NCBI GenBank assembly: GCA_030789695.1
Contig: CM061132.1
Location: 152,466,597 to 152,530,596 of the forward strand
Source: Scilla litardierei
Lineage: Eukaryota; Streptophyta; Magnoliopsida; Asparagales; Asparagaceae
DNA: 64,000 nucleotides
Direction of reading: 5' to 3'
The position numbers and the translations under genes are program-made. This document shows, in pieces, positions 21,433 through 32,980 of this stretch (position 1 is the first letter of the stretch; every line of letters starts with the position of its first letter). The notes under the pieces were generated by a model. It ran no database searches. It was given only the letters and a program-made list of their open reading frames with translations, and was not told the origin of the DNA.

Positions 21433-22564
21433 ATGGCAGGAAGGCGTTTCACCCGTGGTGGGGGTAGTGGTGCGCTCCCTCATGATGAGGAGCCTGAGCG
21501 GGAACCCACCAACGGTGAGATGATGCGGATGATGCTTCAGATGATGCAAGTGCAGCAGGGCGTGCTTCTGCAAGTCCAGAATGCTCCACCTGCTCGAGCT
21601 GCCCGGGCTCTTCCGGATGTTCCTCGCTCTGAGCCGGGAGCGAAGCAATTTCGGGAGCTGGGTCCCGCATATTTTGATGGGTCGGAAGGTCCTCTGGCTA
21701 CCGATGAGTGGATTCGGAACGTTGAGGACAATCTGAAGATGGCCAAGATCGCCCCGGCTGGATGGGTTGATTTGGCGAAGAGGCAACTCAAGGATAATGC
21801 TCGGAATTGGTGGGATGCGGAAGAGAAGTTGTTGGTGGAGCCGATAGCTTGGGCTACCTTCAAAACCAGATTTGAGGGTGAGTTCTTCCCGAAGGCTGCC
21901 AAGGAGGAGATGCTGCAGCGTTTTATCGATTTGAAGCAGGGGAACTTGACGGTGGACATGTATCACCAAGAGTTCATGAGGCTGAGTCGGTTTGCGCCGA
22001 AGATGGTGCAGGATGCTGAGGAGAGGGCTCAGAGGTTCCTGCAGGGGCTTGCTTCGGAGCTCCAGAGCTTTGTGACCTCCTCTGATCGGGAGTCATATCA
22101 GAAGGTTTTGGTCGCTGCCAAGAGGCAGGAGCTGCTCGTGAGCCAGAGGAGGGGATCTATTGTTGGTGCTGGGAAGAGGACTGTGGAACAGGCGAGAGCT
22201 GTGGTTAGACCTGGATTCAGGCCTAATCAGTCCGCTCAGTTTAAGAGGCCAGGAGGGCCTATTCTGAAGACTTGCCATTTCTGCGGCAAGCCTGGCCACA
22301 TTAAGGATCAGTGTCTGAAGTTTTTGGGCCAGTGTTTGGTTTGCGGAGATGCTTCTCATGTCGCGAAGGATTGTCGGCATGCGGGTCAGCTGCGGAGGGC
22401 ACCTGTTGCAGCTCAGCCGTTGCAGCAGCGAGCGTCTGTTCCTGCTGGACGTGGAGCAGCTCTTGTTCCGCAGAGGCAGGCTTTTCGGCAGGCTGTTCCG
22501 CCGAGGAGGCAGGCTTTTCTGATGACCGCTGTGGAGAACGAGGCTGTGGATGAGGTTATCGCAG
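21433..22564 (+). CDS. Gypsy-1 gag (first exon of gag-pol)
   Basis: ATG at 21433 begins an open frame of about 377 codons. The Retrotrans_gag core is near residues 80-190 (FDGSEGPLATDEWIRNVED, WWDAEEKLL, FKTRFEGEFFP, LKQGNLTVDMYHQEFMRLSR, RFLQGL). Two zinc knuckles follow: CHFCGKPGHIKDQC and CLVCGDASHVAKDC. The frame runs to GATGAGGTTATCGCAG/GTAATC at 22564. Translation past this point gives 10 unrelated residues and a stop, whereas joining to 29542 keeps the frame and enters protease, as in related elements where Gag and protease are continuous. Gag builds the particle. The gag frame is intact. Confidence 0.88.
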
Positions 22565-22599
22565 GTAATCCTCAATCTAGCTGTTATCACTACTAAAAA

Positions 22600-23130
22600 A
22601 AGGACTTCTGCCAGCGTTTTTTTTAACATTTCCCGACGTTTTTGAAGCGCTGGCAAATGTTTTCCCGGCGTTTTACGAAACGCTGCAAAAACGTTGGGAA
22701 AAGGAGGTGTTGCTAAATGTTTTCTCGGCGTTTTGGTGAAACGTTGGGAAATGCCCACTTTTGCCGGTGTTTTCGTGAAACGTTGGGAAAGGTCAAGACA
22801 TTTCCCGACGTTTTCGTGAAATATTGGAAAATGCCATGAGATTCCCCTGCATTTTCTTGAAACGTTGGGAAATGCCAAAGACATTCCCCGGCGTTTGCTT
22901 GAAACGTTGGGAAATGCCAAGACATTCTCCAGTGTTTGCATGAAACGTTGGGAAATGGCACGATATTTTACCGGCGTTTGCTTGAAACGTTGAGAAATGC
23001 CCAAGACATTTCCCGACGTTTTCTCAAAACATTGGGAAATGACAAGACATTCCCGGCGTTTTCTTGAAACGTTGAAAAATGGCAAGACATTCCCCGGCAT
23101 TTTCTTGAAACGTTGGAAAATACCACAACA
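22600..23130. repeat. CACTA-1 left sub-terminal repeat array
   Basis: About a dozen degenerate units of 30-50 bp built on TTTCCC(G)GCGTTTTCTTGAAAC and GTTGGGAAATG. Long minus-strand frames across this array (for example 23100-22093) are made of repeats (FPNVSRKRRGM-like) and are not genes. In characterised CACTA elements such arrays bind the TNPA-type transposase protein. Confidence 0.85.
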
Positions 23131-24731
23131 ATGACCAAATGCATACTCCTGTAACCCCGTTCATCAATTTGCATTAGATGACCACATCCCAGAAAACCGC
23201 AATACAAACGCATGTCATTGCAAAACCTTAGAAAGGTGAAACAAACAAGAGACCAAAAATATAGATAAGCTCGTTCACATAATGAGTCGATGCTTTCTTC
23301 ATTTGCATTACGACCGATAATAGCTCGTGATGCAACACGACCTTAGTAACATTACGAGCACACATGCAAAAGTCACAACATCCTCCCTAGTATGCTAAGA
23401 TCAACCATATCGTCTAAAAGAATACAAAAAACCCACCTCCAGATTCACAAACATCATCTCATGTCCATCCCAACAAACCCACAAAGAAACCGAACCCTCT
23501 ACAATGAGAATCACCATCGGGGTAACCAGGCGTTGACCAAACAACAAAGATTCAACATCCACATATTCTGCATCGAAAAAAAATCCAAGGGCGCATGGAT
23601 GGCTCGCAAATCTTTTTACTCAGACTTGTAGTTGTCAACAGAACCGTTTACGACTCCATTCTGGTCACCTGATGCGGTTTACGCCTTCAACTGTTTTATG
23701 AGGGAAACATAACTAAGTTAAAACGAAGAAAATATGGGGGATATGTTTGTTTACAACAGAAAATATGATTTATAAATGAAGAGACAATAAAATGCTCCTA
23801 TTTAAAATTGTTTCTAATGTTCAACCAACTTTGTTCTCTGAACTGGACATTTTGTTTCTAATGTGATACGGTAGTTTTCTAATATACTTCCAAACATCTA
23901 CTTCAAATAATATAGACCCCTTATGGTAGATATCAAAGAAGCATATACAGATATCAAAGAAGCAAATACAGATGATGAATGCATGAATAAAGAGACAATA
24001 AAATGCTCCTATTTAAAATTGTTCTTGAATGTTGATGAATATGAAGTATGCATGATTAGACCCCCTTATGGTAGATATCAAAGAAGCCTACAAAACAGAT
24101 AGATGAAATAATGAATCAAGGGAATGCAAATATTGCAATATAAAGAATAAGGCTAGTGAGCATGCAAATTTCCTGTCAACAATATTGAGATATCTTGCTA
24201 TGATAAAACAACATTCACTTTCAAAAAATGATCAATACCATATCAAAACATGTAGTGAAGTTTGCTGGATTCATATGTTTGTTTACTCTACTACCGGAAG
24301 GAATCATGTTGACTTCTACGAGTGATGGCTTCACCTCAACTGCCAGGCCCAAGCTTAAGAGCAAAATGAAATTATGAAAATAAGACTGCAAATATATCTA
24401 ATTGTAAAAATAAAAATATATAGACATCCATATGTGATCGAAGGTACTTTGGACACTTATTATACTTATTATGGTATAAAATTAAAAATAGATCATCACT
24501 GGATCACTATATCTCCCGAAGGATTTGAAAATATTATGAAACAAATGAATAAAACTCAGAGCAAAAGGGAATATAATGCCTCCAGAGATATGTAACATCG
24601 ATTTTCACAAGCATAAGTCTATTTTTGATATTTTCCATAACAACCTTGAAGGACACCTTGAAGGACAAGTCAAAGCAAACCAACCCAAAAAAAAGTAAAC
24701 TGTCATGAGACATGAATTAACCATTACTCAC

Positions 24732-24934
24732 CAGCCACTCTGTGCCCCTGAAGACTATCCTTATTTAGTATTTTCACGGCAATAGGAAGACATTTGAGGC
24801 CAACCCGCACATTCTCCTCGATGTATCCTTTGTATATGGTACTGAAACCACCTTCTCCAAGAACATAACCAGAATGAAAGCTCTTGGTAATAGAGCTCGA
24901 ATAAAGTGAAAGTAATCACTTGTTTCGTGGCAGC
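24732..24934 (-). pseudogene. Captured receptor-like cytoplasmic kinase exon (RLCK-VII/RIPK-like)
   Basis: Between an acceptor-like CTTTTCCAG (at 24935) and donor CTG/GTGAGT (24732) the minus strand reads, after frameshifts, ITKSFHSGYVLGEGGFSTIY, then KGYIEENVRVGLK and LPIAVKILNKDSLQGHR. This is kinase subdomain I (G-x-G-x-x-S) and II (AVK Lys), with the GLK-AVAVK-LD-GLQGHR signature of plant RLCK-VII kinases. The upstream part (TLFEL) is in another frame, so at least two indels are present. Only the N-lobe exon is present, so it is a fragment, not a kinase gene. Confidence 0.75.
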
Positions 24935-27190
24935 CTGGAAAAGAAGATGGAGGCTTAATGAAGATTAAAATTACTGAATGCATACAAGCCAGTCAAACTT
25001 CGTCCAGATCATTACTAAATTCAGTTAGCTTGACACTGTCAGTAGACTCAAAGTGTAACAACTTCAGTCAAAATCATCTACAAATAGACTAACTTCAAAT
25101 CTTCTCATCCAAGAGGATCACAACAAAAGTTTCTATATAAATGCAACAAGCATCCCGTTTGATGCACAAAACATGTAGGCACAAAGAAAAGAACATGATA
25201 TCCAAACAAAGCTACAAATTCTATTTGGTTATATAATTTACACCGTTATTACCCATCAAGATAAGCAAATACTAGGTGCGAGAGAGCAAAACCATGGAAT
25301 ATAACAAGAAAGGGCAAAATAACCTATTGTTTGAAATGCTAGTAACTGAGAAAATAAATACCTGAATTGAAACGATCGCTCTCTCTTTCATCTGATTTTT
25401 GGTCCATTTGGGTTTGTTATGCTAAAATGAATTCATTACTCTGGATTTTTATAGGATCACAAAAAATGTAATGAGAAACATCATTCATTATCAAATTATG
25501 ACTCCAATTGCCGACTCAAATCAAGAACTAGCACAAAAACAAGAAACCAAAAATTGGGCCTTTTCCACACAAAAAGCAACAGTAACACATGTATGTAGAC
25601 TGTATGTAGATCATCATGCAACCACTTATAAAGTTTCTAATTTACAAATTTGGATGAGAAATATGCATAAATTTGCAAAACTCTCACTGTTTATGCATGT
25701 GTAGCCATTTACCTATCAAGACTACTACTACAAAACTTATTGTTATTTTTTCAATTTATAGTAACTAGTAGCTTCTTCACTAATACTTTTTTTCTCATAC
25801 GACACAGTTAATATTTTTTTCTTGCATCAAATCTACTGAAATCAACTTCTCAGGTTTGCGTTAAAGAAACATTTCTATGTTTCCAATATTATGTTTCAAT
25901 TTATATAAATCAATGTTGAGTACCTTTACTCATTTGCAAGGATCCTTCGGAGGAACCATATCCTGGAATCATGGCCAAAATTCTCAGTCAAAAAATGACA
26001 GTGCAATAGGTCATCCACTGGTTATGATAAAGAGAAACTGGAAAATTACCAGTGTCAAGTTTGACATGTAAGCCTTTATGGCTGCTGATTGATTCTTGAA
26101 ACACTCTTCTTCCTTGATTGAGTTTTTCATGAATTCCTGGGGAAGAACATGCCCGATTTTCCATCTCAAGCTTTGAATGATTTCTGTTCTATTATACTTG
26201 TTAGATTGCAGCTAGTGGTCAAAAAAATTTGTTGATGAACATCAAACCTGCATAGGAAAGTACTGCATTTTGTAGACTAGCAAATATCATGTACATTCAG
26301 TGTCCATGAAGGAAGAAGTAATTAGATGTCAAATGTCCTACATATAAGCCATTAAGCATTGTTTGTTGGGAGGTATGGAAAGGTGATGAACAAAAACACC
26401 AAAGAGATCCATACTTCCAGTTGCTTGAATGTCTAAATTCTGCCCTGTAATTTTCCTGTTGAAATGCAGAACACGGCTGTTAGAGAGTTGAAGTGTCACA
26501 CAATGTATCAGATCATCAAGAAAGATGCATGATATATCATTCTTGTTTAAGACTTTAGACATCATTAATATTTAAGAATTGATCATGGCTTTATAAAGAG
26601 TTGAGGTATGATCACCACTCTTTGAACTAAGTTGTAATCAGAGTATGTTTTTGTTGTACAAAAAAAATTCTGTGTACACATGATTTCTTGGGTCACTTGT
26701 CATAAATTTATTCGTAAAACATAGATTATAGACTAGATCACATATATGGAATTCAGATATTATGAAGAAAATATCATCAATGTCGTATTTCAACATTAGT
26801 GACCTACAATAACTAAAGCATAATTCTCTTTCTTCTGACAACAACAGTTCCTTAGTTGTTCAATTAAAGTTATAACTGTAGTGGTTATATAACATGCTTC
26901 AAAATGTAGAGATCTCGTTCTCGTAAATTTTCATTTCTTGAAGTTTATGACACTTCAAAAGAATGTTTTTATCCCTATAGATTTCACATTTCTTGAAGAA
27001 TGAAAGTGATACATTCAGCACGTTGAAGACTAATTCATGAGAAAGCGTAATTCATTATTGATCCTATAAAATCCACATTTGACATTTCAAGGATTCTGTG
27101 GGTAAGCTAAAGCAAATTAAGGAACTACCGGGTAGGTCTAGCCGATGCAGCTCATATTGCATTTATCCCAAACAATGGTACCATGTTGAG

Positions 27191-27329
27191 CTAGCTCTTC
27201 ATTTTCTCGCCCTGCAGATACTTTACCATTCCATACACAATAGTGCCACCCACGAACAAGAAAACAGTTGGAGTGAAGGAAGGATACAGATACTTCACAA
27301 AAAAATGTCCCATTCTTCCGGCAAGAAGC
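27191..27329 (-). pseudogene. Captured last exon of a small membrane protein, unidentified
   Basis: After TTTTGTAG (acceptor) the minus strand reads AGRMGHFFVKYLYPSFTPTV, then FLFVGGTIVYGMVKYLQGEK, MKS and TAG. The middle is one hydrophobic segment suited to a single membrane span near the C-terminus. The frame is uninterrupted from acceptor to stop. I do not recognise the family. It lies among the other captured pieces of CACTA-1 on the same strand. Confidence 0.5.
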
Positions 27330-27830
27330 CTACAAAACATAGAAAATATCAACATTTGAGGAAAAACAACTTAAGCCAAAATTCCGTTTCAGTTCAATTA
27401 AATGAGATGCATCATTCACTCACTAATGATGGTTCACAAACAAGAATGAAATCATAGTCTTCAATCATCATCAAATACTTGGTAGAAGACCATGCATATG
27501 AAATGTAATCCAGTGTCAAATGTGAAGTACTGGATATCAAATCATGTTTTAATGTAATCCCTATAAACAACCAAACTCAATTACAATGAAGTCATTACCA
27601 TAGCAATAAGATATTGTTGCAATGAAATTAATTCTTAGATTAAGTTAGGCACCTAACATTTAAATGGTTAGAAGTTCTGTAGATGTTCCTCCCAAGAAAA
27701 AAAAACTCTTCTAACTCATGTTATCAGAAATATAATGCATCAACATCGTACTTCTTTTTCTTTCTTTATTCAAAGCAGATAAATGGGCCAACGACTCAAG
27801 TGATCACCTAATTAGGATATTGAACTTTAC

Positions 27831-27978
27831 CTGGGGGTGAAAATTCCATTGAGTTTCCCTGAGATGCAAGAAGCTTATTTTGTGACGAGTTTATCATAAT
27901 TGTTACATCATCAACACCATCGCCTCCCAATATGACCACCCATCATCCGTAAATCCATTTACTGCATCATTGAAACCC
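27831..27978 (-). pseudogene. Captured exon of an HD-ZIP class III gene
   Basis: Bounded by GATTCGCAG (acceptor) and CCCCCAG/GTAAAG (donor). The minus strand reads GFNDAVNGFTDDGWS and, after a one-base shift, LGGDGVDDVTIMINSSQNKL. This is the GFNDAVNGF-DDGWS-(L)-DG-(E/D)DVTI-INSSP motif of class III HD-ZIP transcription factors (REVOLUTA/PHABULOSA group), which lies after their START domain. One indel breaks the frame. The exon is flanked by intron sequence, indicating capture from genomic DNA rather than from mRNA. Confidence 0.8.
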
Positions 27979-28041
27979 CTGCGAATCATACAAAGGACAT
28001 TTCAAACAACAAAAAATGAGTTTGATTCGATCGATTCATAC

Positions 28042-28131
28042 CATGATAATGAGCTTGAGTTACACGTCTTGTGATTTGGGGGCAATCCGCTTCGTCTTCT
28101 TGCTCCTGCCGCCGGTGATGAGATCTTTACC
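28042..28131 (-). pseudogene. Captured 5' exon of ribosomal protein eL18 (RPL18)
   Basis: After AAAATAGCAG the minus strand reads GKDLITGGRSKKTKRIAPKS, QDV, a TAA in place of the expected Tyr codon, then LKL and a donor ATG/GTATGA. This matches the start of eukaryotic large-subunit protein L18 (G-I-D-L-x-x-GG-x-x-KKTKR-APKS-D-VYLKL). The start Met exon is not included. Splice sites on both sides indicate genomic capture. Confidence 0.75.
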
Positions 28132-28544
28132 CTGCTATTTTAAACGAAAAATGAGTTGAGGTTTCCGATCGAAGAAATAGGGGTTCATTAAGCTTTTAAG
28201 AACAATGAAGACTAGATGGGGGCCTGAGGCCCAAGGAGAAATTTCGCGAGGCTGAGTTGCCGCACGCATGCTTCGAGAAGCACTAGCTACAAATCGATCA
28301 AAAGATCGAGCTTCTAGCTTGCGAGCAAATTCTGATGAAAAAGACTAAACATGATCATAAGGCTAATTATACGATTCCCATGGATAACACCAATCAAAAT
28401 CCAACAGATCCCTACTAACATATAACCTACACTAGATCAGAACTTTGACAGTTAAAATCAAGCAAAATTTCCATCAGATCCAAAGATATCAAAGAAGATA
28501 TTCGAAGCAAACGGCAGAAACCAAGTACTACTCACAGGAAGTCA

Positions 28545-28757
28545 TGATGTCAACGTGGTCGAGGAACGCGGTGATCTCCTTCATCTGCATCTATTTGCCG
28601 TCGGTAGTCCCAAACCTGGGTGCTCGTACTCGGCCGCCGCCATGATGAACGACTGGTAGTCCCAAACCCCCACCGCGTGGGCAACGAGGGCGGTGCTCTT
28701 TGCAAAGAGGTTCTCGAACTGATAGACATGGTAGAAGTCGATGATCTTCTCGTTGCT
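28545..28757 (-). pseudogene. Captured GC-rich exon, family not recognised
   Basis: The minus strand reads KIIDFYHVYQFENLFAKSTA, LVAHAVGVWDYQSFIMAAAE, YEHPG and, after one indel and a TAG, MQMKEITAFLDHVDIMTS. Codons have G or C in third position almost throughout this frame, which marks it as the true one against the overlapping Arg-rich frame. A short repeat (tttgggactacc, twice) marks the indel region. No function is assigned. Confidence 0.45.
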
Positions 28758-29039
28758 TCTTCAGAAGAAAGAGGGGAAAGAGGGGAAATAGAGGTGGCGG
28801 CTCATCCCTTGTAAGCAAGCATGCGCGATCTGCAAAATTAGGGGAAAATTAGGGTTTGGATATTTTTGATCAAGATTTTAGGGGAGAGAGAATGTGTTCA
28901 AGTATTTGGGTTTGGGTTTTTTAGCGCGATCTGAAAAATGAAGCGGCATCCCCCTAAAAAATAGAGACTGTTTCAGCCTAGCTAACCTTAATATTTAAAA
29001 TAATTACATCAAATGTCGCTCGAGTGATATTATAGGAAA

Positions 29040-29440
29040 TAGCAAAAGTTCAGCATTTTACAACGGTTTAAAGAAGTGTCGGGAAAAGTCCAGAATTTGC
29101 CAGCGTTTTTCGAAAAGCGTGGCAAAAGCCAGTATTTCCTAACGTTTTAAAAAAACGTTGGGAAAAGTCAATCATTTGCCGGTGTTTTTCGGAAAGCGTT
29201 GGCAAATGTTCAGCATTTCCCTACGTTTTAAAAAAGCGTCGGAAAAAGTCCAACATTTGCCGGCGTTTTTCGGAAAGCGTCGGGAAAGGCCCAGCTTTTA
29301 CCAACGTTCTTATAAACGCTGGTAAAAGTCTAGCATTTGCCGGCGTTCTTATAAACGCCGGCAAATGTCGAAATACCAATAGACATTTGCCAACGTTTCT
29401 TTAAAACGTTGGCATAAAAACGTTGGTAAAAGTCATTTTT
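29040..29440. repeat. CACTA-1 right sub-terminal repeat array
   Basis: Eight or more degenerate units with (A)CATTTGCCGGCGTTTTTCGG and AAGCGTCGGGAAAAGTC cores, about 40-60 bp apart, ending at the terminal inverted repeat. The units match the left array in inverted sense. Confidence 0.85.
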
Positions 29441-29541
29441 TTAGTAGTGTATTTTCCTAGCTGGTTTGATTGATAGATTGTGTTGTTTGCTTGGACATGC
29501 TTGTTTGCTAGAATAGGGTTTGATTGTTAATTGCTTATTAG

Positions 29542-31961
29542 GTTTGGTTTTGGTGTGCACATTTCCTACACGAGTCCTCTTTGACTCTGGTGCATCGATG
29601 TGCATTATTTCTCGGAGCTTCGTGGAGAGACATTCCTTGTCGACGTCCCCTCTTCCCAAGAGTTGGAATATCGTTACAGAGAATGGCGTGGTCTCGGTGC
29701 ATCATGGTTGCAATTCTTGCTCGTTGGTGGTCTGTGGACATGAGCTTTTCGCTGATTTCATTGTCCACGACATCATCAACTATGATGCAGTTCTCGGGAT
29801 GGATTGGCTTGCGAGCTTCTATGCTACGATCGACTGTCGAAGGAAGAAGGTGGTGTTCGAGATTCCCGGACATCCAGTGTTTGAGTTCAGTCGTGGTAGC
29901 AGTTCGCTTGGTCCTGTCAGATTTCGGGCCAGGCCGGTGGAGGCTGTGGCTATGCAGATGGAGCTGGAGTGGCCAGCTGTGGTGCGTGATTTTGGCGACG
30001 TCTTCCCCGAGGAGATGTCTGGTTTGCCGCCTGATCGAGCTCTGGAGTTTTCTATCGATCTTGTCCCAGGTGCGCAGCCCATTTCGAAGGCGCCGTATCG
30101 TATGGCACCTGCTGAATTGGAAGAGTTGCGGAAGCAGTTGGATGAGCTCTTGCAGAAGGGTTACATCAATCCCAGTGTGTCTCCGTGGGGAGCACCGGTG
30201 TTGTTGGTGAAGAAGAAAGATGGTTCGCGTCGCATGTGCGTGGACTATCGGGAGTTGAATGCAGTGACCATTAATAATAAATACCCGTTGCCTCGCATCG
30301 ATGATATTTTTGATCATCTTGGAGGTTCGAGGGTGTTTTCTAAATTGGATTTGAGGAGTGGTTACCATCAGTTGAAGGTGAAGAAGGGTGATGTTCCGAA
30401 GACGGCTTTCAGGACGAAGTATGGACACTATGAGTTTGTGGTTATGCCTTTCGGCGTAACTAACGCGCCCGCAGTTTTCATGAATCTGATGAACCTGATT
30501 TTCTACGACTTTTTGGATAAGTTTGTCGTTATCTTTATTGACGACATTCTGATCTATTCGAAGTCGGAGGAAGAGCATGCCTCGTACTTAAGGACGGTGT
30601 TGGAAATCTTGAGGAAGCATCGGTTGTATGCTAAGTTTTCGAAGTGCGAGTTTTGGCTGGATAGGGTGGCTTTTCTGGGGCATGTGGTGACTGGAGATGG
30701 TATTTCTGTGGATCCTGAGAAGATTAGGGCCATCAGAGAGTGGCCTGTTCCGTCGTCTGCGTCTGAGATTCGGAGTTTCCTTGGACTTGCTGGTTACTAT
30801 CGGCGTTTCATTAAGGAATTTTCTCGTATTGCTGAGCCGATGACCAGGTTGACGCGGAAGGATGTTGCTTTTGTTTGGTCGGGTGATTGTGTAGATGCTT
30901 TTGGTATTCTGAAGGAGAGGTTGACAACTGCCCCTATTCTTGTTGTGCCTGATCGCAGCGGTGGATTTGAGATCTTTTGCGATTCTTCTGGCAATGGTCT
31001 CGGTTGTGTGTTGCATCAGCACGGACATGTTGTGGCGTATGCGTCTCGTCAGCTTAAGGTTCATGAGAAGAATTATCCGACGCATGATTTGGAGTTGGCT
31101 GCCGTTGTGTTTGCTCTTAAGATTTGGAGGCACTTCCTGCTGAGTGAGAAAGTGAAGATTTTCACCGATCACAAAAGCTTGAAGTATATTTTCACTCAGA
31201 AGGAGCTCAACATGCGACAGCGTCGATGGTTGGAGCTCATGGCGGATTACGATATTGATTTGCAGTTTCACCCTGGCAAGGTGAATGTGGTTCCTGATGC
31301 TTTGAGTAGGCTTTCCGCGGTGATGATTTTGACCTCGCAGTGGAGATTGCAGCAGGATTTCTGCGAGTCTGGTGTTGAGATTGTTCTTCCTGGGGCGGCT
31401 TCGTCGTTGATGTACATGCAGGTACAGTCGACGATCGTGGATCGGATTAAGGCTGGCCAGGCCGAGGATCCGAAGTTGGTTAAGATTCGGGAGCAGGTGG
31501 AAGCCGGTCTGCGGACTGACTTTTTGATTCATGAGGATGGCTCGCTGAGGTTTGGAGCCAGGTTGTGTGTGCCCGCTGGGGATATCAGAGAGGAGTTGAT
31601 GGTGGAGGCACACAGTTCGCCGTATTCTGTGCATCCTGGTGGCACCAAGATGTACCAGGATCTTCGTCTGAATTATTGGTGGCATGGCATGAAGAGAAGC
31701 GTGGCTCGGAGTGTAGCCAAGTGCTTGGTTTGCCAGCAAGTGAAGGCGGAGCATCAGCGTACGGCCGGGTTGCTACAACCGTTTCCGATTCCGGAGTGGA
31801 AATGGCAACACATCACTATGGATTTCGTGACTAGACTACCTCGGAGTCCGAAGCAGAATGCCGCGATTTGGGTGATCGTAGATCGATTGACCAAATCTGT
31901 GCACTTTATTCCGTTCCGAGTGGGACAGTCCACTGAGGCGCTAGCGAGGAGATATATGGAG
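29542..31961 (+). CDS. Gypsy-1 pol, second exon (protease, RT, RNase H, first part of integrase)
   Basis: Starts after CTTATTAG at the acceptor that keeps the gag frame. Protease: [86 protein letters not shown] (active-site DD). RNase [41 protein letters not shown]. Integrase: H-H-C-C zinc domain ([11 protein letters not shown] ... CLVCQQ) and the first catalytic Asp ([10 protein letters not shown]). The frame has no stop over 806 codons. It ends at YME/GTAAAATT; continuing gives [11 protein letters not shown] and a stop, whereas removing 70 bp joins to [11 protein letters not shown], exactly as in the uninterrupted Gypsy-2 integrase. Confidence 0.9.
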
Positions 31962-32031
31962 GTAAAATTGTTTTACTCACCGTTTCATTTTCTTTCCTAG
32001 TTTGGATGGTGATGTAACGTGAATCGTGCAG
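31962..32031 (+). other. Putative 70-bp intron in Gypsy-1 integrase
   Basis: GTAAAATTG...TCGTGCAG. It is AT-rich with a pyrimidine stretch and possible branch sequence, in phase 0, between YME and EVVRLHG. Gypsy-2 has no insertion at this position. An in-frame TAG lies inside, so unspliced RNA would yield a truncated Pol. The alternative is a neutral insertion that happens to look like an intron. Confidence 0.6.
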
Positions 32032-32934
32032 GAGGTTGTGCGACTTCATGGAGTCCCCGTGAGTATCATGTCTGACAGAGACACGAGGTTCACATCTCAG
32101 TTCTGGCAGAGTTTGCAGAAGAGTTTGGGTACGCGTCTGAGTTTCAGCACGGCGTACCATCCGCAGACGGATGGCCAGTCCGAGAGGACGATTCAGATTT
32201 TGGAAGACATGCTAAGGGCGTGCATGTTGGATTTCAAGGGTTCGTGGGAGGACCATCTGCATCTGGTAGAGTTTTCCTACAACAACAGCTACCAGGCGTC
32301 TATTGGCATGGCGCCTTTCGCCGCTCTTTATGGGAGGAAATGTCGATCTCCATTGAGTTGGGATGACGTTGGTGATCGGGAGCTGTTGGGACCTGAGATG
32401 ATCGTGGAGGCCGTGGAGATCGTCAGGAGTATTCGGGAGAGGTTGAGGATTGCTCAGGACCGTTTTAAGCATTAGGCGGATGCTAAACGTCGTCCTTTGG
32501 AGTTTCAGCCAGGCGACCATGTGGTCTTGAAGATTTCCCCGAATCGTGGTGTGATTCGTTTCGGGAAGCGAGGAAAGTTGAGCCCGCGATACATTGGACC
32601 GTTTGACGTTTTGGAGAGGGTTGGCGAGGTAGCTTATCGCTTGGCCTTGCCGCCATCTTTGGAAGGAGTCCATGATGTTTTCCATGTGTCGCAGCTTCGT
32701 CGATACATTAGCGATCCGTCTCATGCGGTGGATTTTTCGGAGATTACCGTTCGCCCCGATATGACGTATGACCAGCATCCAGTGCAGATTCTGGACAGGC
32801 GTCAGAAATCGCTTCGAAACAAGATTGTCAATCTTGTGAGGGTGATGTGGCGACACGGTTCACCTGGAGAGTCTACTTGGGAGAATGAGGATGAGATGCG
32901 AGAGCGTTTCCCACTTTTGTTTCCGGACTCGTGA
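32032..32934 (+). pseudogene. Gypsy-1 pol, third exon (integrase C-terminus and chromodomain; one stop)
   Basis: Reads [20 protein letters not shown] (second catalytic Asp), [20 protein letters not shown] (catalytic Glu), then RFKH-TAG-ADAKR at 32473, where Trp (TGG) is expected; a single G-to-A change explains it. The same frame then continues through [47 protein letters not shown] and ends with a chromodomain: [38 protein letters not shown]. Chromodomains direct chromovirus integrase to marked chromatin. The PPT (ttggggagga, 32971-32980) abuts the LTR. Confidence 0.88.
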
Positions 32935-32980
32935 GTATTTGGAAATTCCGAGGACGGAATTTTTCTTAAGTTGGGGAGGA

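Larger units (their letters stand above)
22588..29449. mobile_element. CACTA-1: non-autonomous CACTA transposon carrying host-gene fragments
   Basis: Ends are CACTACTAAAAAAAGGACTT at 22588 and its inverted counterpart (CACTACTAAAAAAATGACTT read on minus) at 29449. TAT flanks both sides (22585-22587 and 29450-29452), the 3-bp duplication typical of CACTA elements. Both ends carry arrays of short sub-terminal repeats. No transposase (TNP1/TNP2-like) frame is visible, so it would depend on another element. The interior carries at least four exon fragments of different plant genes, all on the minus strand and some with splice sites. It lies inside the putative gag-protease intron of Gypsy-1, so it is younger than that element. 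Confidence 0.93.

Noticed and set aside
22093..23100. Long minus-strand ORF (335 codons)
   Set aside because: It runs over the antisense of Gypsy-1 gag and the CACTA-1 sub-terminal repeats; the peptide is repeated FPNVSRK-like units.
24374..24595. 73-codon plus-strand ORF inside CACTA-1
   Set aside because: Lys/Ile/Tyr-rich composition expected from AT-rich DNA, no splice context and opposite strand to the captured exons.
25877..26071. Plus-strand ORF inside CACTA-1 considered as a captured exon
   Set aside because: No family resemblance and no good splice pair, so left out.
29538..31754. Long minus-strand ORFs opposite Gypsy-1 pol (346 and 388 codons)
   Set aside because: They are antisense shadows of a clear PR-RT-RNase H-INT frame and have no recognisable domains.
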